7,701 bases of DNA from NCBI GenBank assembly GCA_036279295.1, contig DASUJK010000001.1, positions 1-7,701 on the forward strand. Reading direction: 5' to 3'. Position 1 is the stretch's first letter. Each line of letters begins with the position of its first letter. The DNA comes from DATEPR01 sp036279295. GTDB lineage: Bacteria; Actinomycetota; Actinomycetes; Mycobacteriales; Pseudonocardiaceae. Below are positions 6,647 through 7,701 of the stretch, piece after piece. The notes under the pieces are model-generated. The model ran no database searches. It worked only from the letters and a program-made list of their open reading frames with translations, and had not been told where the DNA came from. A program made the position numbers and the translations under genes.

Positions 6647-6676
6647 TTGGACGAGCACGGGATTTCCCGCCACTGT
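6647..6676 (+). promoter_or_regulatory. Possible promoter and palindrome of the short-chain dehydrogenase unit
   Basis: TTGGAC (6647-6652) and CACTGT (6671-6676), 18 bases apart, are a weak -35/-10 pair that would place the transcript start at or next to the ATG at 6683. Between them is a perfect palindrome, CGGGA-TT-TCCCG (6658-6669), positioned where a repressor would block RNA polymerase. A GGGG two bases before the ATG is too close to be a normal ribosome-binding site, which fits a leaderless message. Confidence 0.35.
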
Positions 6677-6682
6677 GGGGAC

Positions 6683-7512
6683 ATGGGCAAGGTATGGCTG
6701 ATCACAGGTGCGAACGGCGGTTTCGGCACGGCGATCACCGAGGCGGCGGTCGCCGCAGGTGACGTCGTCGTCGCTGCCGCCCGACGCACCGCGACACTGG
6801 ACGATCTCGTCGCCGCGTATCCCGACCAGGTGCACGCCGTCGAACTGGACGTCACCGATGCCACCATGATCGACACGGTGGTGGCCGATGTCGTGGCCAG
6901 GCACGGCCGGATCGACGTACTCGTCAACAATGCGGGCCGCACCCATGTCGGGGCGGTCGAGGAGACCACCGACGCCGAACTGCGGTCCCTGTTCGACGTG
7001 CACGTCTTCGGCCCGCAGCGCTCGTCCGAGCCGTGCTGCCGGGCATGCGGGCCCGCCGCTCCGGGGCGATCGTGCAGCTGTCCAGCATGGGCGGCCGGTT
7101 GTCGTTCGCCGGTTTCTCCGCCTACAGCGCCACCAAGTTCGCACTGGAAGGGCTGTCCGAGGCGCTGGCCGACGAGGTCGCGCCGTTCGGGATCAGGGTG
7201 CTCGTCGTGGAGCCCGGCTCCTTCCGGACCAGCCTGTTCGGCGGCGGCATGAGCCAGAGCACGGCGACAGACGCCTACGCGGACACCGTCGGGCCGACCC
7301 GCGACATGATCGAGGCCGGCCACGGCCGGCAGCCAGGCGATCCGGCCAAGGCGGCCGCCGCGATCCTCGCCGCGCTGGCCGCCGACCGGACCCCGCTGCG
7401 CCTGCCGCTCGGCGACGACGCCGTGGACGCCATCGCCGGCCACCTGGACAACGCACGCGCCGAACTCGCCGCGTGGGAGAAGACAGCCCGCGACACCGCG
7501 GTCGAGGAATGA
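6683..7512 (+). pseudogene. Classical short-chain dehydrogenase/reductase (SDR) interrupted by a one-base frameshift
   Basis: The N-terminal frame from ATG 6683 gives MGKVWLITGANGGFG, with the SDR cofactor motif TGxxxGxG at residues 8-15 and NNAG at 82-85, up to LFDVHVFGP at 7015. From 7018 the family continues in a different frame: ALVRAVLPGMRARRSGAIVQ, the catalytic region VQLSSMGG, YSATK (Y and K of the active site, about 148 and 152 if repaired) and VEPGSFRT, ending at a TGA at 7510-7512. Restoring one base near 7012-7017 (for example CCGGCA where CCGCA stands) gives a normal protein of about 276 residues. Unrepaired, the first frame stops at 7252 without the catalytic Tyr and Lys. Everything else is well conserved, so the break is either very recent or a sequencing error. 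The gene is divergent from the LysR gene and leads an operon with the next oxidoreductase. Confidence 0.85.
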
Positions 7513-7520
7513 GGCACGCG

Positions 7521-7701
7521 ATGCACATCGGCGTACTGGGTACCGGCGAGGTCGGCAGAACCGTCGCGACCGCACTGGTCGGGCTCGGCCACGACGTCCG
7601 GATGGGGTCCCGCACCGCCGGCAATCCCACCGCGATCGCGTGGTGCGCCGCGACCGGCGAGCGCGCCAGCGCGCGGACGTTCGCCGACGCCGCCGAGTTC
7701 G
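7521..7701 (+). CDS. F420-type NADP(H)-binding oxidoreductase (COG2085-like), cut by right window edge
   Basis: Sixty codons are visible, from MHIGVLGTGEVGRTVATALV. The glycine-rich GTGEVG at residues 7-12 is a Rossmann dinucleotide fold, and MGSRTAGNP near residues 28-36 carries the Ser-Arg pair that reads the 2'-phosphate of NADP in F420-dependent NADP reductases and their relatives. Members of the group move hydride between NADPH and F420 or other acceptors; the N-terminus alone cannot tell which. The start is well supported: GAGG at 7511-7514 stands six bases before the ATG and overlaps the stop codon of the upstream dehydrogenase, so the two genes form an operon with an 8-base gap. Confidence 0.82.
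   Translation, partial: MHIGVLGTGEVGRTVATALVGLGHDVRMGSRTAGNPTAIAWCAATGERASARTFADAAEF

Noticed and set aside
7315..7330. GCCGGC-CACG-GCCGGC hairpin, possible terminator
   Set aside because: It lies inside the coding part of the SDR gene with no T-run and reads as ordinary GC-rich codons.
6325..7575. Minus-strand open frame of 416 codons across the LysR gene start and the whole SDR gene
   Set aside because: It runs antisense to conserved SDR motifs and out of frame through the LysR gene; no family features.

Overview
The window is chromosomal DNA from a high-GC actinomycete. All coding frames are GC-rich, GTG and TTG starts occur, several genes lack a clear Shine-Dalgarno sequence, and the gene families (VOC/AraC pair, actinobacterial ABC-F, LysR/SDR divergon, F420-type NADP oxidoreductase) are typical of soil Actinomycetia. 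Pseudonocardiales-like is a guess from protein style only. I see no tRNA, rRNA, CRISPR array, insertion sequence or prophage gene.

Layout, left to right. (1) 1-844, minus strand: a two-gene unit of an AraC-type regulator and a VOC (glyoxalase-fold) protein that runs off the left edge. (2) 929-1333, plus: a small four-helix membrane protein, divergent from the AraC gene. (3) 1319-2565: a gene graveyard. A minus-strand TetR regulator without its DNA-binding half abuts a plus-strand FAD monooxygenase without its N-terminal FAD-binding half. The geometry is what one deletion across a divergent TetR/monooxygenase pair would leave. The monooxygenase has a second, out-of-frame internal deletion. (4) 2499-4530, minus: an ABC-F ATPase gene followed by a small GNAT-like acetyltransferase. 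(5) 4531-4692: a control region upstream of the ABC-F gene. (6) 4693-5739, plus: a zinc-dependent medium-chain dehydrogenase. (7) 5723-6622, minus: a LysR regulator, convergent with the dehydrogenase and divergent from (8) 6683-7512, plus: a short-chain dehydrogenase broken by an apparent one-base deletion, followed at once by (9) 7521-7701, plus: the start of an F420-type NADP(H)-binding oxidoreductase cut by the right edge.

The most interesting part is the ABC-F leader. On the minus strand it reads: an AT-rich block, a -35-like TTGCCG, 17 bp, a -10-like CAGACT, then six bases to the ATG of a four-codon reading frame (M-R-I-L-stop). The last codon and stop of that frame lie in one arm of a 10-bp stem whose other arm covers the GGAG ribosome-binding site of the ABC-F gene. 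A GC-rich hairpin sits in the loop. This looks like a translational attenuator driven by a WhiB7/WblC-style promoter, so the ABC-F protein is a candidate antibiotic-inducible ribosome protection factor. This is inferred from sequence alone and is untested.

The other genes look like ordinary accessory oxidoreductases with local regulators. The substrates of the dehydrogenases, the VOC protein and the regulators cannot be read from the sequence.
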